Position numbers and translations under genes: made by a program
Assembly (NCBI GenBank): GCA_000503195.1
Contig: AYSC01000017.1
Coordinates: 25,797-89,796, forward strand
DNA length: 64,000 nt
Direction of reading: 5' to 3'
Source: Blastomonas sp. CACIA14H2
GTDB lineage: Bacteria; Pseudomonadota; Alphaproteobacteria; Sphingomonadales; Sphingomonadaceae
Notes under the pieces: model-generated
The model's input: only the letters and a program-made list of their open reading frames with translations
What the model was told of the DNA's origin: nothing
The model's database searches: none
Shown: in pieces, positions 45,082-54,894 of the stretch
How the letters are laid out: every line of letters starts with the position of its first letter
Position numbering within the stretch: position 1 is the first letter of the stretch

Positions 45082-45531
45082 ATGCAGATCCAGCTCATCA
45101 CCTTCGAGATCGATGCCAAGATGCTGGCCGTCGACATCATGGCCGTCCGCGAGATTCGCGCCTGGACGCCGACCACGCCGATCCCGAACGCGCCGCCCTT
45201 CGTCCGCGGCGTGGTCAACCTGCGCGGGCTGGTGCTGCCGGTGATCGACCTGTCCGAGCGGCTGGGCTGGGGCAGGGTGGAGCCGTGCGAGCGCAATGTC
45301 ACCATCGTTGTCGAGATTGCCGGCCAGCTGACGGGGCTGATCGTCGGCAGCGTCAACGACATCGTCACGGTCGATCAGGACGAAATCCAGCCGCCGCCGA
45401 ACATGGGGGGACCCGAAGGCGAAAATCTGCTCGAAGGCCTTGCGAGTGTGGACGATCGCATGGCAATGATCCTCAAACTTGGTTTCATGGGTGCAGGGGC
45501 CGACATCGCCGCCGTCATGGAGGCAGCTTGA
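45082..45531 (+). CDS. cheW: Chemotaxis coupling protein CheW
   Basis: A 149-residue adaptor that links chemoreceptors to CheA. Family features are the beta-barrel start QLITFEIDAKMLAVDIMAVREIR, the PNAPPFVRGVVNLRGLVLPVIDL core (residues about 35-58) and the DRMAMILKLG end. The start ATG at 45082 follows GAGAAAG. Its presence shows that a full receptor-kinase array is intended even though no cheA is seen here. Confidence 0.93.
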   Translation: MQIQLITFEIDAKMLAVDIMAVREIRAWTPTTPIPNAPPFVRGVVNLRGLVLPVIDLSERLGWGRVEPCERNVTIVVEIAGQLTGLIVGSVNDIVTVDQDEIQPPPNMGGPEGENLLEGLASVDDRMAMILKLGFMGAGADIAAVMEAA

Positions 45532-45641
45532 GGTTCCGCCGGAGGGGAAGACTGCACGATGCTGGCGCCCGTGCGCATTGGGTCGGGACGGTTCTGGTGC
45601 AACCGGACGCCGGAATTGCCTGAACTGGACAGACGCGCAGC

Positions 45642-45911
45642 ATGAGCAGGGTCGCACTGTCGCACAAGCTGCGCTTGCAGATTGCCGATGAGCTTGATTG
45701 CGCGCGGCAGGAAATCGAGCGGCTGGGTGGGGTGCTGTGCAGCGATCCGGCGCTGGTCGCCGCGCACATGACCAGCCTGCAGGCGCTCGACATGATCGGG
45801 CAGCAGCAGCTGGCGCTCGCCGCGGTGCTGCGCGCCGAGGATCCGCAGGCCGCCATTGCCGGTACCCCCCTGGAACAGTTGCGCGAACGGCTCGAACAGG
45901 CGCTGGATTAA
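45642..45911 (+). CDS. Small helical protein of unknown function in the che cluster
   Basis: An 89-residue all-helical protein with no family I recognise. It has amphipathic helices (KLRLQIADELDCARQEIERLGG and the LQALDMIGQQQLALAAVL core) and an acidic C-terminus ending in LRERLEQALD. No signal peptide, membrane helix or known motif is visible. It lies 110 bases after cheW and 26 before a receiver protein, so it is likely tied to the same signalling unit. The shape is reminiscent of small phosphotransfer or adaptor proteins, but no phosphorylatable histidine motif is evident. Confidence 0.6.
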   Translation: MSRVALSHKLRLQIADELDCARQEIERLGGVLCSDPALVAAHMTSLQALDMIGQQQLALAAVLRAEDPQAAIAGTPLEQLRERLEQALD

Positions 45912-45937
45912 CCTTTGATCAACCATGTTTGGCAAGG

Positions 45938-46333
45938 ATGGCAAGCGTGCACACGCCCCATATCCTGATCGTCGAGGATGACGACGCCCTGCGCGGCGAG
46001 CTGGTAGAGCTGTTGAGGGCGTTCGGCGCGCAGGCTGTCGGTGTCGCCGATGGCGCGGGGGCGGTGGATGCGTGTGACCTGCAGCCCTTCGACATGGTGT
46101 TGTGCGATTACAAGCTGCGGGCCGAAAGCGGGCTGGACGTGCTCAAGGCGCTGGGCGATCGGGCGATGGCCCCGGCAGCAGCCAATTGCTATCTGATGAC
46201 CGCGCATGTCGATCTTACTGCCGCCGCGCAGCAGGATATCGAATCGAGCACCGCCGGGCTGCTTCACAAGCCGATCGCCGCGGCGATGCTGCGCAGGATC
46301 GTGGCCGATGCCGCGGAGGCGCGGCGATGCTGA
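45938..46333 (+). CDS. Receiver-only response regulator
   Basis: A 131-residue receiver protein without output domain. Phosphoacceptor Asp57 is in LCDYKLRAESG, with the acidic patch VEDDD and LHKPI lysine in place. The DYKLR form resembles receivers of the kind that interact with hybrid or HWE-like kinases. Its last codons overlap the next gene, a membrane histidine kinase, by 7 bases, so it is probably a partner of that kinase instead of the chemotaxis kinase. Start ATG at 45938 has an AAGGA-like site. Confidence 0.85.
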   Translation: MASVHTPHILIVEDDDALRGELVELLRAFGAQAVGVADGAGAVDACDLQPFDMVLCDYKLRAESGLDVLKALGDRAMAPAAANCYLMTAHVDLTAAAQQDIESSTAGLLHKPIAAAMLRRIVADAAEARRC

Positions 46334-48558
46334 GCGTCAATTATCCGCAAGGCTTTCGCGTCGTCATGCCGATGCTGTGGCCGGTGGCACTCTTGGCGCT
46401 CGCCGTCGCGACCGGGCTGTCGGCGATCAGGCTGGTCGCCGCCCCGGGGTTCGAATTCTATCTTGGCCCGCTTTTCTATCTGCTCGCCTATCGCTGGTTC
46501 GGCCTGAAAGCGGGGCTCGTCACGGCGGTTGCCACCATGCTGCCTTCGGTCTGGTGGTGGGGTCATCCGATGTCGGTAGTCATGGCTATCGGGCATGTCC
46601 TGGCGATCCATCGCTTTTCCGGTCAGGACCGCAGCCTGTCCACGGTGACGTTCTTCTACCAGCTGCTGGTCGCCGTCTTGGTCACCCTGGCCTGGTTGAT
46701 CATCCCCGGGCCGCTGCAGCCCGATATCCTTCTCGATCTCGCGATCCGGCGGATATTGTCCGAAACGCTGCTTGCCGCTTGTGCCGATCTGATCCTGCTG
46801 GTGGTGCTGATCGATCCGGCGCGCGGCCGGTTGCGCCGGGTGCGCAAACCGGGATTGCAGCAATCGGTCGAGGCGCTGGTGTCGATGGCGGTGGCCGGAG
46901 CAGCGTTGCTGTTTCTGCTGGGCGAACTCAACCATGTGAATGACCGGCTGGACCTGCACCAGCAGGATGTCGGTTCCGCCGTTCGGGCGCTTCCGGGGCG
47001 CGATGCGCTGCGACCCGGACCGGTATATCTGCTCAACATGCATGGGGTGGATGCGCCTATGCCCTTTGTGATGCTTGGATCGGACGTGCTCGAAGACGCC
47101 GGATCAAGGCTGGGTTGCCGCCGCTATGACACCGGTCGCAGCGACGTCGGCAGCCGGCGCGCGCTGCAGGACTGGCTCGACCTGTGCTATGTCGTACCCT
47201 TGGGTCAGGGTCAGACAGCTGTCGTTTCGCCGCGAGGCCATGTCGTCGATCTGTATAACAATGTCCTGCGGGGCATCCTGCCGCTGATGGTCTATCTCGG
47301 CCTCGCGCAGATCGGGCTTCTGATATTCGGCGCGTCGGTGCGGCGGTCGTCGCGCGTGCTCAGCCAGGCTTTGCTCGGCTTCGGAAGGGGCTATGCGACG
47401 AGCCGCCCGTCTGCGCCCTTTGCCGAGGCCGACCGGCTGCTCGGCGCATTCATCGCGGCGAACAACGAATTCGTCGCGTTCGACCGCCAACGGGCGCATT
47501 TGACGCGAACCGTCGAGGAACTGCGGTCCGCGATCGACCTCAAGCTGCTCAGCGACATCCGGTTCGATGCGTCGCGCGGCGAGCTGCGCTATTCGAAGAT
47601 CGATCCGTCGGCCGGACAGCGCGGCGCGAGACTTTCGGTCCATTCCGCCGATATCGCCCATTTCCAGTCGCTGGCCGGCCAGAACGAGGTCATGGTCGAG
47701 TTCCGGCGAGGGCAGGACCAGGACGACCAGTGGTATCTGCTCATCGCCCGCGATCACGATGCGGAGAGCGACAGCTGGCGCTATGGGTGTCTGATCCGGC
47801 TGCGTACCGCGAAGGCCTTCCAGACGCAGATGCGCCACAGCGCGCGCCTAATGGAACTGGGCGGCATGGCGTCCGCGCTTGGCCATGAGCTGCGCCAGCC
47901 GCTTTTCACGATATCGCTCGCGGCGGAAAACGCGCTGTTGCAGCTTCAGAACGGCAGCACGGACCCGGAAAGGACGGCAGCCAAGCTCGAGCGCATCGTC
48001 GAACAGGTCGAGCGTGCCAATGTGATCATCCAGCGCACGTCGTCCTATGCCAGAAGCGAGCGCGCCGAGCGGGTGGACATGGAACTGTCGCAGGCGGTGC
48101 AGAACGCGGTCCGCTTCATGCGGCCGGCGATGACCGAGCGCGATATCGAGCTGCAGGTCGAGATCCCGGACCATCTGCCCGTCCTGTCGCTGCCGCGCAT
48201 CGGTATCGAGCAGATTATCGTCAACGCGCTGCAGAACGCGGCGGATTCGATCGATACGCGCCGCGAAAGCGCCGCGGCTGGCGCCATCAAGGGGGCGGTC
48301 GTGGTGCACGTCGATACCAGCGATCAGGCCATCCTGCTCAAGGTGACCGACAATGGCGCGGGTATCGACCCCAGCATTCGCAGCAACGCCCTCGACGCGT
48401 TCTGCACGACCAAGCCCGAAGGCAAGGGGACAGGCCTGGGTCTGTTCGTCTGTCGGCAAATCATGGACGAGGTCGGAGGATCGATTGCGCTTGCCGATAA
48501 TGCTGGAGCGCCGGGCGCAACGCTGACCCTGCGCTTTCCGCTGCCGGAAGGAGAATGA
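46327..48558 (+). CDS. Membrane sensor histidine kinase
   Basis: A 743-residue kinase. The N-terminal 340 residues carry about six predicted membrane helices (near 15-35, 45-75, 105-125, 140-165, 182-200 and 315-336) with a periplasmic domain at about 200-315. A PAS-like region lies at about 395-500, then a dimerisation helix with His520 (ALGHELRQPLF) and a complete ATP-binding domain (NALQNAADS, DNGAGI, KGTGLGL). The HELRQPL form is typical of the FixL/DctB class. No heme-PAS motif is seen. It overlaps a receiver gene upstream and is followed, 3 bases later, by a FixJ-like regulator. Confidence 0.88.
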   Translation: MLSVNYPQGFRVVMPMLWPVALLALAVATGLSAIRLVAAPGFEFYLGPLFYLLAYRWFGLKAGLVTAVATMLPSVWWWGHPMSVVMAIGHVLAIHRFSGQDRSLSTVTFFYQLLVAVLVTLAWLIIPGPLQPDILLDLAIRRILSETLLAACADLILLVVLIDPARGRLRRVRKPGLQQSVEALVSMAVAGAALLFLLGELNHVNDRLDLHQQDVGSAVRALPGRDALRPGPVYLLNMHGVDAPMPFVMLGSDVLEDAGSRLGCRRYDTGRSDVGSRRALQDWLDLCYVVPLGQGQTAVVSPRGHVVDLYNNVLRGILPLMVYLGLAQIGLLIFGASVRRSSRVLSQALLGFGRGYATSRPSAPFAEADRLLGAFIAANNEFVAFDRQRAHLTRTVEELRSAIDLKLLSDIRFDASRGELRYSKIDPSAGQRGARLSVHSADIAHFQSLAGQNEVMVEFRRGQDQDDQWYLLIARDHDAESDSWRYGCLIRLRTAKAFQTQMRHSARLMELGGMASALGHELRQPLFTISLAAENALLQLQNGSTDPERTAAKLERIVEQVERANVIIQRTSSYARSERAERVDMELSQAVQNAVRFMRPAMTERDIELQVEIPDHLPVLSLPRIGIEQIIVNALQNAADSIDTRRESAAAGAIKGAVVVHVDTSDQAILLKVTDNGAGIDPSIRSNALDAFCTTKPEGKGTGLGLFVCRQIMDEVGGSIALADNAGAPGATLTLRFPLPEGE

Positions 48559-48561
48559 ACG

Positions 48562-49215
48562 ATGGACATGCGCGAAGCACGCCACGTTTACATTGTCGAT
48601 GACGATGCCGAGGTGCGGGCCGAGCTGGGCGAGGCGCTGGAACTGCGCGGATTCGTCGTCCGTGTGTTCGACAGTGGCGATGATTTCGTCGCCCAGCAGG
48701 CCGGGCTGGCGCCCGGCTGCGTCGTGCTCGATCTCAACATGCCCGGCCTGGGCGGCATGGACGTGCAGCAGGCGCTGGTCGACCGCGGCAGCGCGCACAA
48801 GATCGTGATGCTCACCGGCGCCGGCTCGGTCTCCACCGCGGTGCGCGCGATCCATGCCGGCGCGATAGATTTTCTGGAAAAGCCGTTCCTTGTCGACGAT
48901 CTGGTACGCGCCATCGGAAGCGCGGTCAGTCGCCAGATCCAGGAGGTGGAGCAGGGCGGCCGCCGCCGCCAGGCGGAGCAACTGATCGCGCGGCTGTCCG
49001 ATCGCGAACGCGATGTGCTGTGCGGGATGGTGCTGGGGCTCGCCAACAAGATCATCGCCTATCGGCTCAGCCTGTCGCCGCGCACGGTCGAGGCCTATCG
49101 GGCGCAGCTGATGAGCAAGCTGGGCGTGCGCAGCCTCGCCGAGGCGGTGCAGATCGCGCTGGAGGCCGGATTGGAGCCGCGCGGCGCGATCGTTCGCGTC
49201 CATCCGGAGGCCTGA
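48562..49215 (+). CDS. FixJ/LuxR-type response regulator
   Basis: A 217-residue transcription factor with an N-terminal receiver (phosphoacceptor Asp57 in VVLDLNMPG, LTGAGS, KPFLVDDL) and a C-terminal LuxR/GerE helix-turn-helix (LSDRERDVLCGMVLGLANKIIA, TVEAYRAQLMSKLGV). The layout is that of FixJ, TodT and StyR regulators. The partner is most likely the preceding histidine kinase, 3 bases upstream. In FixLJ-type systems such regulators control FixK; whether this one controls the FNR-type box at 39249 is only a speculation. Confidence 0.92.
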   Translation: MDMREARHVYIVDDDAEVRAELGEALELRGFVVRVFDSGDDFVAQQAGLAPGCVVLDLNMPGLGGMDVQQALVDRGSAHKIVMLTGAGSVSTAVRAIHAGAIDFLEKPFLVDDLVRAIGSAVSRQIQEVEQGGRRRQAEQLIARLSDRERDVLCGMVLGLANKIIAYRLSLSPRTVEAYRAQLMSKLGVRSLAEAVQIALEAGLEPRGAIVRVHPEA

Positions 49216-49233
49216 TCCGGGCGCGGCGACGGC

Positions 49234-51021
49234 TCAGCCGCCGCCATCGCGTCGGACGAAATCGGTCGCCAGTGCCTCGGTCAGCGCCGGGGCGATCAGG
49301 AAGCCCTGGATGCTGTCGCACTCGAGTCGCCGCAGCAGCCGTGCCTGGGCATCCTGCTCGACACCCTCCGCGACCACCTTGAGCCCCAGCCGGTGCGCCA
49401 GATCGATCACGCTTTCGACGATCACCCTGTCCTTGCCGTCTACGCAGATCGCCTCGATGAAGCTGCGGTCGATCTTGACATGGTTGATCGGCAGCTGGCG
49501 CAGATGCGTGAGCGAGGCAAAGCCGGTGCCAAAATCGTCAAAGGCGATCTCGACGCCGAGCGCGTTGAGCCGATCGACCGCCTCGCGCACGGCCTTGGCG
49601 CCGCGATCGAGCAGCATGCCTTCGGTAATCTCGATGCACAGCTGCTCGCCGCTGATCCGCCCGCTTTCGACCGCGTCCGCAATGCGATCGATAAAGGCGC
49701 GCGCGCGGAAATCGCCCAGCGTCGCGTTGATCGCGATCCATTTGAAGGGCACGCCTTCGGCCTTCCAACGATCAATCTGGCCAAGCACCTCGGTCAGCAC
49801 GAAATTGCCGATCTCGGCGGCGATCTGCTCGTCCTCGAACACCTCACCGAATGTCGCCGGGGTCTGGATGCTGCCGTCGTTGCGGCGCCAGCGCAGCAAC
49901 GCCTCGAACGCCATCGGCTGGTCGCCTGCCAGATTGACGATCGGCTGGTAGAGAATGAACAGCTCGTTGCGCTCCATCGCATGGCTGATCGCCACGCGAA
50001 GGCCGGCGCGCTGGTCCGCAGCCTCGCGATAGGAGGGCTTGAACCGGCGCGCGCAGGCCCGGCCAGATTGCTTGGCCGCATAAAGCGCCAGGTCCGCGCT
50101 CTTCAAGAGGCTCGCGGCATCCTTGCCATCCTGCGGGAACAGCGCCGCGCCGATGCTCGCCTGAATGGTGCAGTCCTCCACCCCGGAAACTGGCTTGCGC
50201 TGGAGCGCGACTAGAATGCTGTCGAGCCGCTGCTGCAGCTGGGTGCCATCCTCATCGTGCAGGATGACGGCGAATTCGTCGCCTCCAAGCCGGCCGATGG
50301 AGTCGCATTCGCCGAGCTCCGCGCGCAGCGCCTCGCCTACGGCGACCAGCAGCTGATCTCCGGCATGATGCCCGGCGCTGTCGTTGATGTCCTTGAAATG
50401 GTCGATGTCGAGGATCGCGGTCGCAAAGGGCAGGCCCTTGCAGGTGGCGACCGCCATCAACTCCAGGAAGCGGCGGCGGTTGGCGAGACGGGTAAGGGGA
50501 TCGATATTGGCGAGCCGCCAGAGCCGTTGCTCGGCCTCTTTCTGCGGCGTCACGTCGAAACGGATCGCGGTATAGCCCGACCGGTCGCGGTGCGGCACGA
50601 TAGTGGTGTCCACCCAGTAGAGCCGCCCGCATTTGGCGCGGTTGCAGATGACATCGTGCCAGACATCGCCGCGCGAGATGGTGCGATACAGGTTCTGGAA
50701 GAAAGCGCGATCATGCTCGCCCGAAGCGAGGATGCGGTGGTTCGCGCCGATCAGCTCGGACTCTGAATAGCCGCTGAGTTCGCAGAACTTGGCGTTGACC
50801 GACTTGATGCGCCCGGCCCGGTCGGTGACGGCGACGATCGCAGCGGCATCGAGCGCTTCGCGCTGGAAATCGGCCAGCGCCGCAAGCTGCTGCAGGCGTC
50901 CGCTCTGCAAGAGGCTGCGGCTCTGCAGCATCGCCAGCTCGCGATCGAGCCGGTGACCTTCCTCATCGCCGATCGGACTGGCTCCATCCCGAAACTTGCT
51001 AGCATCCCGTTGAACCGACAT
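49234..51021 (-). CDS. PAS-GGDEF-EAL cyclic-di-GMP protein
   Basis: A soluble 595-residue protein. A PAS domain occupies about residues 50-165, a GGDEF domain about 165-330 (GRLGGDEF intact) and an EAL domain about 340-585 (FEALLRW, DFGTGFASL, KIDRSFI intact). Both catalytic motifs are present, so it could make and break cyclic-di-GMP. The allosteric I-site RxxD before GGDEF is missing (GECD instead). The ATG at 51021 has an AGGAA ribosome site. It is convergent with the FixJ-type regulator and probably links the sensor region to motility or biofilm control. Confidence 0.92.
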   Translation of the reverse strand: MSVQRDASKFRDGASPIGDEEGHRLDRELAMLQSRSLLQSGRLQQLAALADFQREALDAAAIVAVTDRAGRIKSVNAKFCELSGYSESELIGANHRILASGEHDRAFFQNLYRTISRGDVWHDVICNRAKCGRLYWVDTTIVPHRDRSGYTAIRFDVTPQKEAEQRLWRLANIDPLTRLANRRRFLELMAVATCKGLPFATAILDIDHFKDINDSAGHHAGDQLLVAVGEALRAELGECDSIGRLGGDEFAVILHDEDGTQLQQRLDSILVALQRKPVSGVEDCTIQASIGAALFPQDGKDAASLLKSADLALYAAKQSGRACARRFKPSYREAADQRAGLRVAISHAMERNELFILYQPIVNLAGDQPMAFEALLRWRRNDGSIQTPATFGEVFEDEQIAAEIGNFVLTEVLGQIDRWKAEGVPFKWIAINATLGDFRARAFIDRIADAVESGRISGEQLCIEITEGMLLDRGAKAVREAVDRLNALGVEIAFDDFGTGFASLTHLRQLPINHVKIDRSFIEAICVDGKDRVIVESVIDLAHRLGLKVVAEGVEQDAQARLLRRLECDSIQGFLIAPALTEALATDFVRRDGGG

Positions 51022-51175
51022 AGTAATTTCCTGCGCTCTAACCCTCCGATCCAGCGCTTTCTCGCTTAACAAAGGGTGAAATACAGGGTTTCTACGGTAT
51101 CGGTCGGGTTCCCAGCGGGGGATTGCCAGCTAGACCACAGCCGCGCGGCGACCCGCAGTGGCCAGCCTGGCCATG

Positions 51176-52918
51176 TCATTCGGCGGCGACGCGCTGCTCG
51201 ACATTCTGCGGGCCGCGGATCAGCGTGCCGGGGCGCGCCGCCATCACCTCGCCGTCGCGGAAGGTGATCTCGCCCGACTTGATGGTCGCAACATAGCCAT
51301 CGGCCTTTTGCAGCAGCCGCTTGCCGCCGGCAGGCAGATCGAACGCCAGCCACGGACGCGAGAGCCGCAGCCGCTTGAAGTCGATCACGTTCAGATCGGC
51401 GAGATAGCCGGGCTTGAGCACGCCGCGATCGTTGAGGCCATAGAGCCGCGCGGTATCGTGGCACTGACGCTTGACCGCCAGTTCGACCGGGATCGTGCCC
51501 GCCTTGCGGTCGCGCGCCCAGTAGCTGAGCAGGAAGGTCGGCGCGGCAGCATCGCAGATCGTGCCGCAATGCGCCCCGCCATCCGATAGCGAGACCACGG
51601 TGTCGTCGCGCTCGAGCAGCCCCTTGATGAATTCGAGATTGCCGTCCTGATAGTTGAGAATGGGCAGATAGATGAACCCGGTGCCCTCATTCTCCATCAG
51701 CACGTCATAGGCATATTCCGCCGGATCGCGCCCCGCCGCATCGGCGACCAGCGCAATGCTTTCCTCGCGCGTCGGTTCGTAGCTGAAGCCGTCGACCAGC
51801 GGGAATTGCAGCGCCCATCCGGCGGTGACCAGCATGAACAGCGCGGCCGTGTCCATCGAGGGCGGGGGCAGATTGTCCTCGGCCAGCAGCTTTGCCTTGA
51901 ACGCCGGGTCCTTGAGATGGCTGAGCTGCTCGTCCCAGGGCAGGTGCGCGATCGCCTGCCAGCTCGGGCGCTGGACGAATGGGTGGACGGTGCCGCGCCA
52001 CGCCATCACCACGCCGGTGCCGCGCAGCGAGATCTGTGCGACGACATGACCACCGGTGCGGTTGGCCTCTTCGCACGCGGCCATCTGCTCGGTCCAGTGC
52101 ATCTGCTTCATCGGCGACTGCAGCATGGCGAAGGTCACCGGCAGCCCGGTCTCCTTCGACAGCGAGGTCATCCAGTCGAACTCCTTCCACTCGGGAACGA
52201 GGTCGGAGGCCATTTCGAACACGCCATAGCCGACATTGCCCATCGCGCGGCCAATGCCGATCAGTTCGCGCGCGGTCGCGGTCGTGCCGGGGACGAGTTC
52301 GCCGTCGATCGACTTGTGGAGCACGGTGCGCGACGAGGAAAAGCCGAGCGCACCGGCGCGCAGACCATCCTCGACGATCCTGGACATCGCGGCGATATCG
52401 GCATCGGTCGGCTCCTCGTTGGCCGCGCCGCGTTCACCCATCACATAGGCGCGCACCGCGCCATGCGGCACGTGCGTGCCGATATCGATGGTGCGCGGCA
52501 GGCGTTCGAGCGAGTCGAGATATTCGGGGAACGTCTCCCAGTCCCAGCTCATCCCCTCGGCGAGCGCGGTGCCCGGAATGTCCTCGACGCCTTCCATCAG
52601 ACCGATCAGCCAGTCGTGCTTGTCGGGCGCGGCCGGCGCGAAACCGACGCCGCAATTGCCCATCACGACGGTGGTCACCCCGTGCCAGGACGAAGGCGCC
52701 ATGACGTCATCCCAGGTCGCCTGGCCGTCATAATGCGTGTGCACATCGACGAATCCGGGGGTGACGATCAGTCCTTCGGCATCGATTTCCTGGCGGCCCG
52801 GCCCGTTGACCTTGCCCACCACCGCGATCGTGTCGCCGCTGATCGCGATATCGCCGACAAAGGGCGCGCCGCCCAGGCCGTCATAGATCGTGCCGTTGCG
52901 AATGATCAGGTCGTACAT
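51176..52918 (-). CDS. Amidohydrolase, N-acyl-D-amino-acid deacylase family
   Basis: A 580-residue metal-dependent hydrolase. The metal motif is [15 protein letters not shown], and the later conserved segments include GNCGVGFAP, the EGTGFIYLP region and [10 protein letters not shown] with the catalytic aspartate. This fits the D-aminoacylase branch of amidohydrolases, which hydrolyse N-acyl-D-amino acids or act on dihydropyrimidine-like rings; substrate unresolved. ATG at 52918 with GAGGAG ribosome site. No export signal. It is transcribed with the lptD-surA-pdxA-rsmA direction but is 122 bases away. Confidence 0.82.
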   Translation of the reverse strand: MYDLIIRNGTIYDGLGGAPFVGDIAISGDTIAVVGKVNGPGRQEIDAEGLIVTPGFVDVHTHYDGQATWDDVMAPSSWHGVTTVVMGNCGVGFAPAAPDKHDWLIGLMEGVEDIPGTALAEGMSWDWETFPEYLDSLERLPRTIDIGTHVPHGAVRAYVMGERGAANEEPTDADIAAMSRIVEDGLRAGALGFSSSRTVLHKSIDGELVPGTTATARELIGIGRAMGNVGYGVFEMASDLVPEWKEFDWMTSLSKETGLPVTFAMLQSPMKQMHWTEQMAACEEANRTGGHVVAQISLRGTGVVMAWRGTVHPFVQRPSWQAIAHLPWDEQLSHLKDPAFKAKLLAEDNLPPPSMDTAALFMLVTAGWALQFPLVDGFSYEPTREESIALVADAAGRDPAEYAYDVLMENEGTGFIYLPILNYQDGNLEFIKGLLERDDTVVSLSDGGAHCGTICDAAAPTFLLSYWARDRKAGTIPVELAVKRQCHDTARLYGLNDRGVLKPGYLADLNVIDFKRLRLSRPWLAFDLPAGGKRLLQKADGYVATIKSGEITFRDGEVMAARPGTLIRGPQNVEQRVAAE

Positions 52919-53040
52919 GGGCAGGCTCCTCATCCTTGCGCCGCGCCGGCTCTGCTGCCCGGTCGTCTGGCGGTTCGGGAGGGGATGCTAACCGAGTTTC
53001 GGCGAAAGGGAAGGGGGAAGCGGTATGGTTGCGCAACCGC

Positions 53041-53877
53041 TCAGGCCGTCTCCATCGCCCGCGCCACCGCCAGAAACTCGTCGACGCTCAGCGTTTCTGC
53101 CCGTCGCGCGGGATCGATTCCCACCGCTTCCAGCGCCGCAAGCGCGCCGGGCAACCCCTTGAGGCTCTGGCGCAGCATCTTGCGCCGCTGCCCGAAGGCG
53201 GCGGCCGTGATCGCCTCGAGCCGCGCGGCCTTGATCCCCTCGGGCATGGCCGCAGGCGTCAGATGGACGATCGCCGACATGACCTTGGGCGGAGGGGTGA
53301 AGGCGCTGCGATGCACCTTCATCGCCAGCCGCGCATGGCACCGCCACTGGCTGAGGATGGCGAGCCGTCCATAGGCATCGCGATCGGGATCGGCGACGAT
53401 CCGGTCGGCGACCTCGCGCTGGAACATCAGCGTCAGCGAGCGCCATTGCGGCGGCCAGTCCTGTCCGCTCAGCCAGCCGATCAGCAGCGCGGTGCCGACA
53501 TTATAGGGCAGGTTCGACGCGATATGGCAGGGACCCGGCATGACGCTTGCCAGCGGGAGCTCGAGCGCGTCGCCCTCGATGACCTTGAGCTGGCCGGGAA
53601 AAGCCTCGGCCAGTTCGGCCAATGCGGGCAGGCAGCGGCGGTCGCGCTCGATCGCGGTTACATGGGCGCCCGCGCGCAGCAGGGCGCGGGTCAGCCCGCC
53701 CGGGCCAGGGCCGATCTCGAGCACATCCTGCCCGTCCAGATCGCCGGGCACCGCAGCGATCCGGTCGAGCAGCTGCTCGTCGAGCAGGAAATTCTGCCCG
53801 AGCGCCTTGCTCGCGGCGAGGCCATGGCGTGCGATGACATCGCGCAACGGCGGCAGGGCAGTCATCGGCGTGCGCAT
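53041..53877 (-). CDS. rsmA: 16S rRNA (adenine1518/1519-N6)-dimethyltransferase
   Basis: Enzyme of 278 residues (KsgA) that dimethylates two adjacent adenosines near the 3' end of 16S rRNA as a late step of small-subunit assembly. Motifs visible: [11 protein letters not shown]-binding [12 protein letters not shown], and the catalytic [11 protein letters not shown]. Start ATG at 53877 overlaps the pdxA stop (ATGA); ATG at 53865 is the alternative. It is the last gene of the conserved lptD-surA-pdxA-rsmA operon. Confidence 0.95.
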   Translation of the reverse strand: MRTPMTALPPLRDVIARHGLAASKALGQNFLLDEQLLDRIAAVPGDLDGQDVLEIGPGPGGLTRALLRAGAHVTAIERDRRCLPALAELAEAFPGQLKVIEGDALELPLASVMPGPCHIASNLPYNVGTALLIGWLSGQDWPPQWRSLTLMFQREVADRIVADPDRDAYGRLAILSQWRCHARLAMKVHRSAFTPPPKVMSAIVHLTPAAMPEGIKAARLEAITAAAFGQRRKMLRQSLKGLPGALAALEAVGIDPARRAETLSVDEFLAVARAMETA

Positions 53878-54872
53878 CAGCTGTCGAAAGTCTGGCGATG
53901 CGTCCAGGCCGCGCCCGCCATGCGGATCGCGGCGATCATCGAGCGCGGGCTGGCGAGGCCCTTGCCGGCAATGTCGAACGCGGTGCCATGATCGGGCGAG
54001 GTACGCACGATCGGCAGGCCCAGCGTCATGTTGACCGCATCGTCGAAATGCAGCGCCTTGACCGGGATCAGCGCCTGATCGTGATACTGGCACAGCGCCA
54101 CGTCGTAGCGCGCGCGTGCGGCCGCGTGGAACATCGTGTCGGCGGGCAGGGGACCGGCGACCAGGAAGCCTTCGTCGCGCAGCTGCTCGATTGCGGGCTG
54201 GATGATCTCGATCTCCTCGCGCCCCATGCTGCCCTGTTCGCCCGCATGCGGGTTGAGCCCGGCCATCGCGAGGCGCGGGCGCTCGATGCCGAAATTGCGC
54301 GCCATGCCCTTGGCCGCCGCGCGCGCACGGTTGACGATCAGCTCGATCGACAGCGCGGCGGGCACATCGGCAATGCCGATATGCACGGTGATCGGGATGA
54401 CGCGCAGTTCGGGCCCGGCGAGCAGCATCGCGACATTTTGCCGCGATACGCCGCAGGCTTCGGCGATGAATTCGGTCTGGCCGGGAAAGTTGAAGCCGAC
54501 CTTCTGCAGCTGGATCTTGGAGATCGGCCCGGTCACGATGCCGCAGGTCGTGCCCGCACGCGCGAGGCCGACGCCCATTTCGAGCGCCTGCAGCGCGCAG
54601 CGCGCGCCATCGAGATCGGGTTCGCCGGGGATCACGATGCCGCTGTCGATGACGGGCAGCACGGGCAGGGCGGACGCGAACGTCTCGCGCGCTTCGGCAG
54701 GGTCGCCGATCACCTGCACCGGGCCGCTCCACACGGCCTCGAAGGCACGCGGGTCGCCCACCGCGAAAAACGGCGTCAACCCCTCGGCCTCGCGCGCGTC
54801 CCAGCTCTTGCCGATGACTTCCGGGCCGATACCGGCGGGATCACCGGCCGATATGGCCAGCAATTGCGTCAC
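53877..54872 (-). CDS. pdxA: 4-hydroxythreonine-4-phosphate dehydrogenase
   Basis: Enzyme of 331 residues in vitamin B6 (pyridoxal phosphate) synthesis; it oxidises and decarboxylates 4-phosphohydroxy-L-threonine. Family features are the [13 protein letters not shown] start, GIVTGPISK, the metal-binding [11 protein letters not shown] and [13 protein letters not shown] segments, and [12 protein letters not shown]. It lies between surA (22 bases upstream) and rsmA, with which it overlaps, so it is part of the envelope-ribosome operon. Confidence 0.95.
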   Translation of the reverse strand: MTQLLAISAGDPAGIGPEVIGKSWDAREAEGLTPFFAVGDPRAFEAVWSGPVQVIGDPAEARETFASALPVLPVIDSGIVIPGEPDLDGARCALQALEMGVGLARAGTTCGIVTGPISKIQLQKVGFNFPGQTEFIAEACGVSRQNVAMLLAGPELRVIPITVHIGIADVPAALSIELIVNRARAAAKGMARNFGIERPRLAMAGLNPHAGEQGSMGREEIEIIQPAIEQLRDEGFLVAGPLPADTMFHAAARARYDVALCQYHDQALIPVKALHFDDAVNMTLGLPIVRTSPDHGTAFDIAGKGLASPRSMIAAIRMAGAAWTHRQTFDS

Positions 54873-54894
54873 GCTTGGGCCCGGCCCGCAAGCA

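Noticed and set aside
45915..45922. TTGATCAA before the receiver gene as another FNR-type box
   Set aside because: The two half-sites are adjacent without the required 4-base spacer.
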